DNA from: Tannerellaceae bacterium | GTDB lineage: Bacteria > Bacteroidota > Bacteroidia > Bacteroidales > Tannerellaceae | Reading direction: 5' to 3' | NCBI GenBank assembly: GCA_031255855.1 | Contig: JAIRRS010000163.1 | Coordinates: 1-64,000 of the forward strand | DNA length: 64,000 nucleotides | In this document: piece by piece, positions 53,696-62,542 of the stretch | Position numbering within the stretch: the stretch's first letter is position 1 | Layout: every line of letters begins with the position of its first letter | The notes under the pieces: generated by a model | What the model was told of the DNA's origin: nothing | Database searches by the model: none | The model's input: only the letters and a program-made list of their open reading frames with translations | Program-made: the position numbers and the translations under genes

Positions 53696-54217
53696 ATGAG
53701 AGATAAAATATTTTCCGGCATTTTGTTGTCATTTATGGTCTTTTTAATGTTTTCCTGCGGGATAACCAAACCCTTACCGGCAGGAGTGGAATCACCCAAA
53801 AAACTTTCCGACATATTTGGATTTAAGGTTACTTATAAAGATAACTTGCTATTATATACGGAAGCGGCCAATTGGCTGAATGTAAAGCACAAATATGGAG
53901 GCAATACCAAAAGCGAGATAGACTGTTCCGGGTTAGTGGTCCAAATCTATGACAAAGTTTACAAAAAAAGACTTAAACGTTCCTCGGCCGACATGTTGAA
54001 AAACAATTGCAGAAAGATACGAAGAAAAAACCTCCAGGAAGGAGACTTGGTGTTTTTCCGTACGACTCCGGGGAGCAAGAAAGTGCCTAATCATGTAGGT
54101 ATCTATTTAAAAGACAAATACTTCATCCACGCCAGCAGTTCGAGAGGTGTAAAAATAGACAAAGTAAACAGTAAATATTTCGACAAATACTGGATTACGG
54201 GCGGAAGGGTAAAATAG
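53696..54217 (+). CDS. NlpC/P60 (C40) peptidoglycan peptidase lipoprotein
   Basis: A 173-residue lipoprotein (lipobox FSCGI) with one NlpC/P60 domain that cuts within peptide stems of peptidoglycan. The Cys is in EIDCSGLVVQIYD, the His in PNHVGIYLKD and the third residue in FIHASSSRGV. Length is normal for short lipoprotein forms. Its 3' end overlaps the convergent barrel gene by 23 bases, so neither gene has a separate terminator region. Confidence 0.93.
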   Translation: MRDKIFSGILLSFMVFLMFSCGITKPLPAGVESPKKLSDIFGFKVTYKDNLLLYTEAANWLNVKHKYGGNTKSEIDCSGLVVQIYDKVYKKRLKRSSADMLKNNCRKIRRKNLQEGDLVFFRTTPGSKKVPNHVGIYLKDKYFIHASSSRGVKIDKVNSKYFDKYWITGGRVK

Positions 54218-56528
54218 AAATACCTTGTTCTTTGCCAGTTACGACATTGTTTAACTTTATTTTCTGCTTGTCATTCTTACGGAATGTATAGCGTATCAGA
54301 ATCCAGGGACGTACATTTTTGTCTAACATCCGTTGGGATGTGAATGATTGATAATTATCCCCATAAGTCTCTACATCCCAGAGGACAACTCCGGTAAAAT
54401 ACTGGACAGCTACAGATATATAAAAATTAGGAGTAAAGTTATATTGAATCTGAGCTGAAGAGAAATCCGGAGTATGGTATTTCGTCCTTGAAATAGCAGT
54501 ATAAGCATAATTCCGGTAATTGTAGTCCACATTAATCGTCCATTTTTTATACCTGGCTGTACCTCCCAGACTATACGAAAAGCTTTTATGCGGATCCTGT
54601 TCTGAGAAATAATCTACATAGTAATAACTCGACCCATAGATACGTCCCCAATTACCCAAACGATAACTGACTGAACCTCCTGTTGTCAGTGTACGGAACT
54701 TTCCATTGTTATGATAACTACTAACATAAATGCCATTTTCGTTATAACCAAATGGTTCTATGACATCAGTATATATTTGGTATGATGTGTAAGGTGTGAT
54801 GTATAATCCGGTTTTATTAAACGTGTACGATGCGTTTAGATCATGCACTTGCATCGGAAATAAATTTGGATTCCCCCGTATTATGACTAAAGAATCGGTG
54901 GAGGTATTATAAGGATTCAACTGCCCGACTGTCGGCGCTTCATTAGTTAATGTGTAGCCAGCCTGGAAGGAATGATTGTCGTTAAATTCATAGGTCCCGC
55001 TAATTGCCATACGGGGTTTAATATATTTTCCGGAAGCGTCGCCAGCTTTCAGCCAAATACTCTCTATACCGGCTGAGCCCATATAGTAGAAGTTTTTAAT
55101 TTTGCTGCTAAAGGCCGCATACAAATACCCGTTCCACTCCCGATGAAAGAAAACAGGATAGTTTTCACTTACCTGATGAATATGGTCATTTACAAACTTT
55201 ATTTCACTTCCGATATTCAGACTGTTTACATCATTCCAATTCCGAGAATAGTCCATATTCCACCTACCTGATGAACGCTTATTCCTGTATTCATACAAAT
55301 ACCTGTATAGCCAGTTAGGATATGTCTCGCTTCGCACTCCTTCGTCATAATTCCGGTTGTAATTGTAGGCGAATGTATTTTCCAATAATTCATCATCCGA
55401 AAAAGTATGCTTGTGGTATAAACTACCAGTCCATACATACGAATTATTTTTATTCAGGGTTGCGTAATCGAATGTCTGGATGTCATTCGTCTGATAAAGA
55501 CCATCCCCGTCACTGCTGGTTTTATTTTTGTCGTATCTTCCATAGGCATGAGCAGCTAAGTAGTCTTTCTTTGTAAACATCCATTTGAATAGCAACTCTC
55601 CCAAAAAGTTATGGCTGTCCGCTTGCGCTGTTCCGCTACTTTGCTTGTAATAGTCAATATCTTGCTGCCAACTTGTTGTCTCTGTGTCATCATCATAGAT
55701 ATAGTTAGCAGCCCCTCTTCCATACAACGAATATTTGGAGTTACCTACTTCGAAATAGACCGCTCCCATACCCTGTCTCCAAGGAATGTCATGGCGGGTC
55801 ATTGCTTCGAAAAACCGATATGGGGTTCGTTTTTCTTTTAGTTTAATATTGATAATGTGTTTGGTTCCTGTACGTAAATAGCGTGCATTCACAACATCCA
55901 TGACCTCTACTGATTCTATATCCCTGGGATCAATAGGAGTCACACCGGAATTGACTGTCATACCATTTATTAGTATCAAAGGGCTACTACCGTCTTCCAT
56001 GGCAATTTTCCGCAAGGCTTCATTCACAACCAAGCGAGGTATCTCTCGCAGTGCCTGATAAGGGTCGCCGCTATTCCTGGCTTTCTCGGAAAGATGAAAT
56101 ATTTGTCCGGTAGCAGTTCGCTTTATCACATCGCTGCGATTGCCTATCACTTCCACCTCAGCTAAATCGGCCGTCATCTCTTTTTCCAGTGTAAATTGAA
56201 AATGCTGGTTTCCTTTTATCTGCCGGTTTTCTTCAATCGGTGTAAACCCGGGGTAGAGGATACGTAACAGATAATCGGCTGCTTGCAGATTCCGAAGGGA
56301 AAAGTTCCCTGCATTATCCGTTAAAGCGCCTGCATACAGGGAGTCACTTACAAAAAGCAAGACCTGTACGCCGGGTAGTGTCTCTTGCCCTGTATCTGTT
56401 ACAATTCCTGAAAACGTATATTGCGCAGATACCTGTAAGGTTCTTACCAAGAAAAATACGAAGACAAATCTGCATACTATTCTTCTAACTTTAACCTGAT
56501 TATAACGTAGTCTGCTAAGGAGGCTCAT
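54195..56528 (-). CDS. TonB-dependent receptor-like outer membrane barrel (OMP_b-brl_3)
   Basis: A 777-residue outer membrane protein. Signal peptide about 1-36, then a carboxypeptidase-regulatory-like domain (about 38-115, FSGIVTDTGQETLPGVQVLL), a short plug-like region (about 120-235) and a large barrel with many aromatic strands. It resembles the outer membrane beta-barrel family (CarboxypepD_reg plus OMP_b-brl_3) rather than SusC. No SusD partner is adjacent, so it may be a lone receptor or structural barrel. Confidence 0.85.
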   Translation of the reverse strand: MSLLSRLRYNQVKVRRIVCRFVFVFFLVRTLQVSAQYTFSGIVTDTGQETLPGVQVLLFVSDSLYAGALTDNAGNFSLRNLQAADYLLRILYPGFTPIEENRQIKGNQHFQFTLEKEMTADLAEVEVIGNRSDVIKRTATGQIFHLSEKARNSGDPYQALREIPRLVVNEALRKIAMEDGSSPLILINGMTVNSGVTPIDPRDIESVEVMDVVNARYLRTGTKHIINIKLKEKRTPYRFFEAMTRHDIPWRQGMGAVYFEVGNSKYSLYGRGAANYIYDDDTETTSWQQDIDYYKQSSGTAQADSHNFLGELLFKWMFTKKDYLAAHAYGRYDKNKTSSDGDGLYQTNDIQTFDYATLNKNNSYVWTGSLYHKHTFSDDELLENTFAYNYNRNYDEGVRSETYPNWLYRYLYEYRNKRSSGRWNMDYSRNWNDVNSLNIGSEIKFVNDHIHQVSENYPVFFHREWNGYLYAAFSSKIKNFYYMGSAGIESIWLKAGDASGKYIKPRMAISGTYEFNDNHSFQAGYTLTNEAPTVGQLNPYNTSTDSLVIIRGNPNLFPMQVHDLNASYTFNKTGLYITPYTSYQIYTDVIEPFGYNENGIYVSSYHNNGKFRTLTTGGSVSYRLGNWGRIYGSSYYYVDYFSEQDPHKSFSYSLGGTARYKKWTINVDYNYRNYAYTAISRTKYHTPDFSSAQIQYNFTPNFYISVAVQYFTGVVLWDVETYGDNYQSFTSQRMLDKNVRPWILIRYTFRKNDKQKIKLNNVVTGKEQGISILPFRP

Positions 56529-56630
56529 ATAGTATTTTGTTTAATATTCAAAGTCTTCATCAAAAGAAGAGATGGTAGAGCACTTGAATATTTTGCCGTC
56601 ATAATTGAAAAGAACCTCTCTAAGAAAGTA

Positions 56631-56792
56631 TCAATCTACCGGTTCGAAATCGTCTTTGCCAACACCGCAAAGAGGGCATACCCAATCGTCTGGAATGTCG
56701 TCAAACGCTGTTCCCGGAGCTATACCACTATCCGGGTCACCTTCTGCCGGATCATAAACGTATTCGCATACTGTACATACATACTTTTTCAT
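56631..56792 (-). CDS. Rubredoxin
   Basis: A 53-residue electron carrier with a single iron held by four Cys: CTVC near the start and CPLC in [19 protein letters not shown]. The intervening region [20 protein letters not shown] is the normal rubredoxin loop. It would take part in oxidative-stress defence or low-potential electron transfer in this anaerobe. It lies on the minus strand between the M16 peptidase and the barrel gene, 100-odd bases from each. Confidence 0.95.
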   Translation of the reverse strand: MKKYVCTVCEYVYDPAEGDPDSGIAPGTAFDDIPDDWVCPLCGVGKDDFEPVD

Positions 56793-56895
56793 GTTCTAAT
56801 CGCTATTAATTTCGTTAATAAATAATTCTCAAGTTGGCTGATAGATTACTATCGCTTATCATAAATGGCTTGAATTTGTGCAATAAAGTAAAGCG

Positions 56896-59796
56896 TCAAT
56901 AGCCAAACAGCTCTTCTTGCGACAGCTTTGTTATCGGCCCTATTGCTTGCAACGATTTCAAATTGAGGTCGTTTGTGTCTCCCAGGATACAATAAACAAA
57001 TGGCTTATTTTTGACATATTGTTGCTGGAATTGCTTCACATCGCCAAGTGTCATAGCCGGTATTTTATCAAACAATACCTTCCTCTCATCTGTTTCGTAG
57101 CCAAACTCTTTTGCATTCAGGTAGTTCCATAATATATTATCACGGAGGATGCGCTCGGTACGGATATTGGTCAACAGCCGTTCTTTAGCTATACCAAAGG
57201 CATTCTCTGATTCCGGCATATTATGTAAAATGTCGTTAAACGCTTCTATCGCTTCCATCATTTTATCATTCTGGGTGGCTATAAATGTATTGAATATGTA
57301 AGAATACCTAAGCTTGTCCGGACGTTGGTAGTTTGCCCTTGCCGAATAGGCCAGCCCACGGGCTTCGCGCATTTCCTGAAACACAATGCCATTCATGCCG
57401 CCTCCGAAATACATATTATACATAAAGCGGAGAGGCTCTACGCTTTTGTCGAAAGCGCCTCCCTTGCGACACATGGCCATGTAGATTTGCTTCGCGTCGT
57501 AATGGCCCAACAACACGCTGTTTTCCGTTGTTTCCTGTTCAATGAATTTCTCCGGCTGTGGCACAGGCTGCAACGTTTCGCCTACCGCATGGTGCTTATT
57601 GATGGCTTCTGTTACCTGTTTTCCGGTCATTGGCCCATAATACATAATGGTATGTTCAAAATTCTTCAGGTTCCTCGTGCGGTTTATCAACTCCTCAGGG
57701 TTCATACTCTTCAATTCGTCGGCCGAGAGTAAATGAGTGGCAGGCGATTTGGCGCCCCAAATGGCATAATCGCTCAAACGCATGAAGTTGGCGTATTGGT
57801 CTAGTTTTTCGTCTGAACGTTTTTTCAATATATCCGACACCAGGTTGTTGTAGGTATCCCTATCGGCTTTGGCATCGGCCAGGCGTTCTTCCAACAACGC
57901 CATCGCTTTATCGAAGTTGTCGTTCAAGCCTTCGATAAATACATAGACCCGTTCGTTGGTAGCCATCACACGAAAGTCGCATGCCAACTGATAAAATTCA
58001 CTTTTTATTTCCTCCGCCGTTTTGGTTGATGTACCCAAGTAATCCAGGTAGGCGAATGCCGTCCCCAAAGCCTTATCATGGTTATTCCCCATCTCATATA
58101 CATAATATAATGAGAATAGCGGGTTGGTGGTATTCCGTTTATAAAGCAAGGGGATATTGCCTTTAACGGTCAGTTGCGACAGGTCTTTCGAATAATCCAG
58201 GAATACCGGCTCAATAGGTTTTACTTCACGTGTTTTTATGCCGGTAAGGAATTCGCTCTCGCTATCCCTGTTGGCCGAAACGGGTGTAATCTGCGGCTTT
58301 TCTATCTTCTTGTCACCGGGCCTTCCTTCCCGTTTGTATACAACCACATAATTGTCATTCAAATATGTATTACAAAAATCAACCACATCCTGCCGGGCGA
58401 TTTTCGACTGGAAATCTATCCTGTTCACATAGTCTTTCCACGCAATGCCGTTTACAAAGGCGTCCAGCATCTGGTAGGCAGCATAACGGTATTCCTGTTG
58501 CTGGTAATACTGTTCCAGCTTGAAATTATTTATTACCGCCTCAAGCAGCCCGTCTTCAAATTCGCCCTTCTTCAACAAATCCACCTGGCCGAGAAGCAAA
58601 TCCTTAGCCTCTTCCAGTGTTTGTCCTTCCTTAGGAGTAGCCGATAGCTGGAATACGCTATAATCAGCCATCGAATTTACATAGCTGCCGGCGCTCAACA
58701 CTTTCTGTTTCTGCACCAGATTCAAATCTATCAACCCGGCCTTCCCGTTCTGCAGCAGATAACTGATAAATTCCATCGTAGCGGCCTCATTTGTATTGGC
58801 GCCAGGCATACGGTAGCCAATAGACACATTGGCAGCCTCAATTCCTACCATTTCTTTTATAATGGGCTGGGTAATGGCTTGTTCGGGAGTTGTTTTCAGC
58901 TCGGGCACATCCTTCGGCTGCATGCCGCCGAAATACTTGTCGATAATTGCAATCACCTCGTCCGGGTTAATATCGCCAACCATACATATCGCCATATTAT
59001 TCGGTACATAATAGGTGTCAAAATAATGCTTGATATTAGTAATCGACGGGTTTTTCAGATGCTCCTGGCTCCCAAGAATCGTCTGCGTCCCATAAGGATG
59101 ATGAGGGAAAAGGGCGGCCATAATCGTGTCGCTCGCCCGCATGTCGTCGTAAGCCTGGTACATATTGTATTCTTCGTACACGGTTTCCAATTCCGTGTGG
59201 AACAAGCGGATAACCGGATTCGCAAAACGGTCGGCCTGTATAAGCGCCCAGTTCTCTATTTCATTCGAGGGAATATCTTCCGTATAAGCCGTTACGTCAT
59301 AAGATGTAAAAGCATTGGTTCCCTGCGCACCGATGGCAGACATCAGTTTGTCGTATTCATTGGGTATCGCAATTTTAGACGCCTCCTGCGAAAGGCTGTC
59401 TATCTTCGCATACAGGATTCTGCGTTCCTCCTCGCCTTTGGTCTTCCGGTATACTTCGAAAAGCGCTTCAATTTCGTCCAGTAAGGGTTTTTCGACCTCA
59501 TAGTCGGACGTGCCAAAGCTTCTTGTCCCTTTAAACATTAAGTGTTCGAAATAGTGTGCCAACCCGGTTGTTTCGGCGGGATCGTTCTTTCCTCCCACAC
59601 GCACCCCTATGAATGTTTGCACGCGAGGCTTGTCTTTATTGACCGACAGGTAAACTTTCAGTCCGTTTTCCAACGTATAAATACGGGCTTTCAACGGGTC
59701 GCCAGGCACACTTTCATACGCGTACTTGGATTGTTGGCTACAGGAAACTATCATCAAAGCAGTTAACACGGCAAGTAATAAATACATTTTTTTCAT
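56896..59796 (-). CDS. M16 zinc peptidase lipoprotein, paralogue
   Basis: A 966-residue two-module M16 enzyme with zinc motif HYFEH at residues 81-85 and the downstream Glu in ELETVYEEYNMYQAYDDM. The second module lacks HxxEH. The signal peptide ends in IVSCSQQ, so it is probably a lipoprotein, unlike the paralogue at 18617. Similarity is clear in TGLAHYFEHLMFKGT and in the late YSYIFNTFIATQNDKMMEAI segments. Substrate unknown; probably processes peptides in the periplasm. Confidence 0.92.
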   Translation of the reverse strand: MKKMYLLLAVLTALMIVSCSQQSKYAYESVPGDPLKARIYTLENGLKVYLSVNKDKPRVQTFIGVRVGGKNDPAETTGLAHYFEHLMFKGTRSFGTSDYEVEKPLLDEIEALFEVYRKTKGEEERRILYAKIDSLSQEASKIAIPNEYDKLMSAIGAQGTNAFTSYDVTAYTEDIPSNEIENWALIQADRFANPVIRLFHTELETVYEEYNMYQAYDDMRASDTIMAALFPHHPYGTQTILGSQEHLKNPSITNIKHYFDTYYVPNNMAICMVGDINPDEVIAIIDKYFGGMQPKDVPELKTTPEQAITQPIIKEMVGIEAANVSIGYRMPGANTNEAATMEFISYLLQNGKAGLIDLNLVQKQKVLSAGSYVNSMADYSVFQLSATPKEGQTLEEAKDLLLGQVDLLKKGEFEDGLLEAVINNFKLEQYYQQQEYRYAAYQMLDAFVNGIAWKDYVNRIDFQSKIARQDVVDFCNTYLNDNYVVVYKREGRPGDKKIEKPQITPVSANRDSESEFLTGIKTREVKPIEPVFLDYSKDLSQLTVKGNIPLLYKRNTTNPLFSLYYVYEMGNNHDKALGTAFAYLDYLGTSTKTAEEIKSEFYQLACDFRVMATNERVYVFIEGLNDNFDKAMALLEERLADAKADRDTYNNLVSDILKKRSDEKLDQYANFMRLSDYAIWGAKSPATHLLSADELKSMNPEELINRTRNLKNFEHTIMYYGPMTGKQVTEAINKHHAVGETLQPVPQPEKFIEQETTENSVLLGHYDAKQIYMAMCRKGGAFDKSVEPLRFMYNMYFGGGMNGIVFQEMREARGLAYSARANYQRPDKLRYSYIFNTFIATQNDKMMEAIEAFNDILHNMPESENAFGIAKERLLTNIRTERILRDNILWNYLNAKEFGYETDERKVLFDKIPAMTLGDVKQFQQQYVKNKPFVYCILGDTNDLNLKSLQAIGPITKLSQEELFGY

Positions 59797-59859
59797 ACGG
59801 ATACGGCAGTTTAATTAAAAAACAAAATATTCCTTGCCAAATATAATGTTTTTATCTAA

Positions 59860-59985
59860 TAAATCATTTCGGTTAGAAGAAATTATTTCAACGCGGACAG
59901 GAGGTTTACCACCTGCTCCATAATACCCCGTAGATACATCGCGGATACCCAGCAGATGTCAAGTGCGTACATAATGAGATGTACA
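59860..59985 (-). other. Structured intergenic segment between the M16 and PBP1A genes
   Basis: The 254-base gap 59797-60050 separates divergent genes. Its G/C-richer centre can fold on the minus strand as CAGGTGG-TAAA-CCTCCTG (near 59895-59915), with flanking CCGC/GCGG complementarity. Short frames are present on the minus strand but none is convincing. Confidence 0.3.
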
Positions 59986-60032
59986 GGCAACAAATAACTA
60001 ATATTTACAAAGGCAGTAAACAATGTTTTTTG

Positions 60033-60040
60033 TACCTTTG
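60033..60040 (+). promoter_or_regulatory. -7 box TACCTTTG of the PBP1A gene
   Basis: Full TAnnTTTG match. It lies inside the longest open frame, which begins at 59979, and so favours the ATG at 60051. Confidence 0.6.
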
Positions 60041-60050
60041 CGTTTCTATC

Positions 60051-62420
60051 ATGGTGAAGCGGGAGAAAAAATATATGACCTCAGAAATAAAAAAGCGTAT
60101 CATAGTTGGATTTTGGATACTGTATGCTGTAATATGTTTAGCGATAGTGATAACCTTTGCTGCGATAGCCAATGGTTCTATCGGTTATATGCCTCCTGTG
60201 GAGCAATTGGAAAACCCGATTGATAAATACGCTTCCCTGGTTATATCGTCAGACGGTAAAACATTAGGCAGTTACGCGCATAGCAGAGACAACCGTATAC
60301 TCGTAAATTACAATGATTTGTCGCCAGACTTGGTAAAAGCGCTTATCGCTACGGAAGACATCCGTTTTGCCAGTCATAGTGGGGTAGACATACAAGGCCT
60401 GTTCCGCGCCATTATTAAAAGGGGATTATTATTCCAAAAAAGCGCGGGAGGAGGAAGTACGATTACGCAGCAATTGGCCAAACAATTATACTCGCCGGGT
60501 GCTGATAATATCTTTGAACGTTTACTGCAAAAGCCGATCGAATGGGTAATAGCCGCGAAGCTCGAGCGTTATTATACAAAAGAAGAAATAATCAACCTGT
60601 ACCTCAATAAATTCGACTTCCTGTACAACGCGGTAGGCATCCAATCGGCGGCTCGCGTTTATTTCAATACCACCCCCAAGGGATTGAAGACAGAAGAGGC
60701 GGCCACGCTGATAGGAATGTGTAAAAATCCTTCGTATTATAATCCGCAGCGGTATAACGAACGTTCGAAAGGACGCCGGAATGTAGTTCTTTCGCTGATG
60801 GCGAATGGCGGTTATATAACAACTTCACAACGTGATTCATTGATGGCGTTGCCCCTTACGCTCCATTTTTCGCGTATGGATCATAAAGAAGGATTGGCTC
60901 GGTACTTGCGCGAATATCTCCGCTTGACAATGACCGCCCCAAAGCCGGAACGCAAAAATTATGCCTCATGGCAAACGCAGAAGTATCAGGAAGACTCCGT
61001 GGCCTGGGAGACAAACCCGCTGTTTGGCTGGTGTAACAAGAACAGGAAAGCCGACGGTTCATTCTACAACATATACACCGACGGGTTAAAGATTTATACC
61101 ACCATTGACACGCGTATGCAACAATATGCCGAAGATGCCGTGCGCGAACATATAGGGGGAGCTTTGCAACCGGCATTCTTTAACGAAAAACGCGGGCGTA
61201 GCTATGCCCCGTTCTCGCGTACGCTTACTCAGGCACAGGTAGACACCATCCTGTTCCGCTCAATGCAGCAAACCGACCGTTACCGCGGACTCAGGAAAGC
61301 AGGTATGGATGAAGCAAATATCCGTAAAGAGTTCATGCAGCCGGTTGAAATGAGTGTTTTCAGTTGGAACGGAAGGATAGATACCATCATGTCGCCAATG
61401 GATTCAATCCGCTATCATAAGAGCTTCCTCCGTTCGGCATTTATGGCAATGGACCCAAGGACAGGACATGTAAAAGCGTATGTAGGGGGGATAGACTTCA
61501 ACGATTTCCAATATGATATGGTAAATGGCGGACGCCGCCAGATTGGTTCCACGATGAAACCGTTCCTTTACTCGCTGGCTATGATAGAAGGGCATAGCCC
61601 TTGCGACAAGGTACTTCATGTACAGCAACAGTTGACGGATGAGAACGGTACGCCGTGGCTACCACGCAACTCCGGAGCCAAAAGGGTAGGGGAGATGGTA
61701 ACGATCCAATGGGGATTGCAGAATTCTTCCAATTGGGTAACGGCCTATCTGATGAAACAATTATCGCCTTATACCTTAGTCCGCCTGCTCCATTCATTTG
61801 GATTGAAGGGACATATAGACCCCGTTGTATCTCTCGCGTTGGGGACGCCCGACATATCAGTAGGTGAAATGGTGGGCGCCTATTCTGTTTTTGCCAACAA
61901 AGGAATCCATACGGAGCCATTGTATGTAACCCGTATTGAAGATTCTTTCGGGAATACGATAGCCAATTTTAATCCTGAAATGCGTGAAGTATTAACAGAA
62001 GAAGCTACCTATAAAATGCTCCACATGTTGAGGAGCGTGATGGACGGAGGTACGGGAAGCCGTATCCGCTACCGCTATAACCTCCGTGGGCCGATGGGAG
62101 GCAAGACAGGAACGACACAAAATCATTCCGATGGTTGGTTTATGGCCTTTACGCCCAGCCTGGTTGCCGGTTGTTGGGTAGGCGGCGAAGAACGTTCCAT
62201 CCATTTTGACACCATGAACGAAGGGCAGGGAGCCAGCATGGCATTGCCTATTTACGGGCTTTTCATGCAGAAAGTATATGCCGACGAAGCCCTCGGCTAT
62301 TCGCCTGTAGAAAACTTTGACATTCCCCCGCAATTCGCGAATCCCTGTCAGGAACATACTGAACAAGAGCTACTCAGCATCCCTGCCGATATAGGGGGCA
62401 TTGATAAAATGTTTGAGTAA
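60051..62420 (+). CDS. Class A penicillin-binding protein 1A
   Basis: A 789-residue bifunctional peptidoglycan synthase. One membrane helix at about 17-38. The GT51 transglycosylase is at about 75-250 (ATEDIRFASHSGVD, catalytic Glu; GGGSTITQQLAKQLYSP). The transpeptidase is at about 440-720, with the active Ser in GSTMKPFLYS, SSN in QNSSNWVTAY and KTGT in GGKTGTTQNHSDGW. It polymerises and cross-links glycan strands. It is divergent from the M16 gene and followed by a hairpin at 62431-62465. Confidence 0.95.
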   Translation: MVKREKKYMTSEIKKRIIVGFWILYAVICLAIVITFAAIANGSIGYMPPVEQLENPIDKYASLVISSDGKTLGSYAHSRDNRILVNYNDLSPDLVKALIATEDIRFASHSGVDIQGLFRAIIKRGLLFQKSAGGGSTITQQLAKQLYSPGADNIFERLLQKPIEWVIAAKLERYYTKEEIINLYLNKFDFLYNAVGIQSAARVYFNTTPKGLKTEEAATLIGMCKNPSYYNPQRYNERSKGRRNVVLSLMANGGYITTSQRDSLMALPLTLHFSRMDHKEGLARYLREYLRLTMTAPKPERKNYASWQTQKYQEDSVAWETNPLFGWCNKNRKADGSFYNIYTDGLKIYTTIDTRMQQYAEDAVREHIGGALQPAFFNEKRGRSYAPFSRTLTQAQVDTILFRSMQQTDRYRGLRKAGMDEANIRKEFMQPVEMSVFSWNGRIDTIMSPMDSIRYHKSFLRSAFMAMDPRTGHVKAYVGGIDFNDFQYDMVNGGRRQIGSTMKPFLYSLAMIEGHSPCDKVLHVQQQLTDENGTPWLPRNSGAKRVGEMVTIQWGLQNSSNWVTAYLMKQLSPYTLVRLLHSFGLKGHIDPVVSLALGTPDISVGEMVGAYSVFANKGIHTEPLYVTRIEDSFGNTIANFNPEMREVLTEEATYKMLHMLRSVMDGGTGSRIRYRYNLRGPMGGKTGTTQNHSDGWFMAFTPSLVAGCWVGGEERSIHFDTMNEGQGASMALPIYGLFMQKVYADEALGYSPVENFDIPPQFANPCQEHTEQELLSIPADIGGIDKMFE

Positions 62421-62430
62421 AAAAGGAGCT

Positions 62431-62465
62431 AAGTGGCAGGAAACAGGAGGCAAGGTTTGCCACTT
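62431..62465 (+). terminator. Hairpin after the PBP1A gene
   Basis: AAGTGGCA (62431-62438) and TGCCACTT (62458-62465) are perfect eight-base arms, with a T run some 14 bases later. It resembles REP-like hairpins more than a compact terminator. Confidence 0.5.
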
Positions 62466-62487
62466 GCCACAAATATTCCTTTTTTCC

Positions 62488-62517
62488 TTGTTCCTTGCGC
62501 CTTTTTCCCTATATTTG
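62488..62517 (+). promoter_or_regulatory. Promoter of the glycerol-3-phosphate dehydrogenase gene
   Basis: TTG (62488-62490), 19 bases, TATATTTG (62510-62517): good match in motif and spacing, 26 bases before the ATG. Confidence 0.65.
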
Positions 62518-62542
62518 GCTTGTTAATCTTAAACACATATGT

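Noticed and set aside
54195..56528. A third SusC.
   Set aside because: The protein is shorter (777 residues), its barrel strands fit the OMP_b-brl_3 family better, and no SusD gene is adjacent.
62431..62465. Compact intrinsic terminator after PBP1A.
   Set aside because: The loop is long (19 bases) and the T run is 14 bases away, so it is listed only as a hairpin with possible terminator function.
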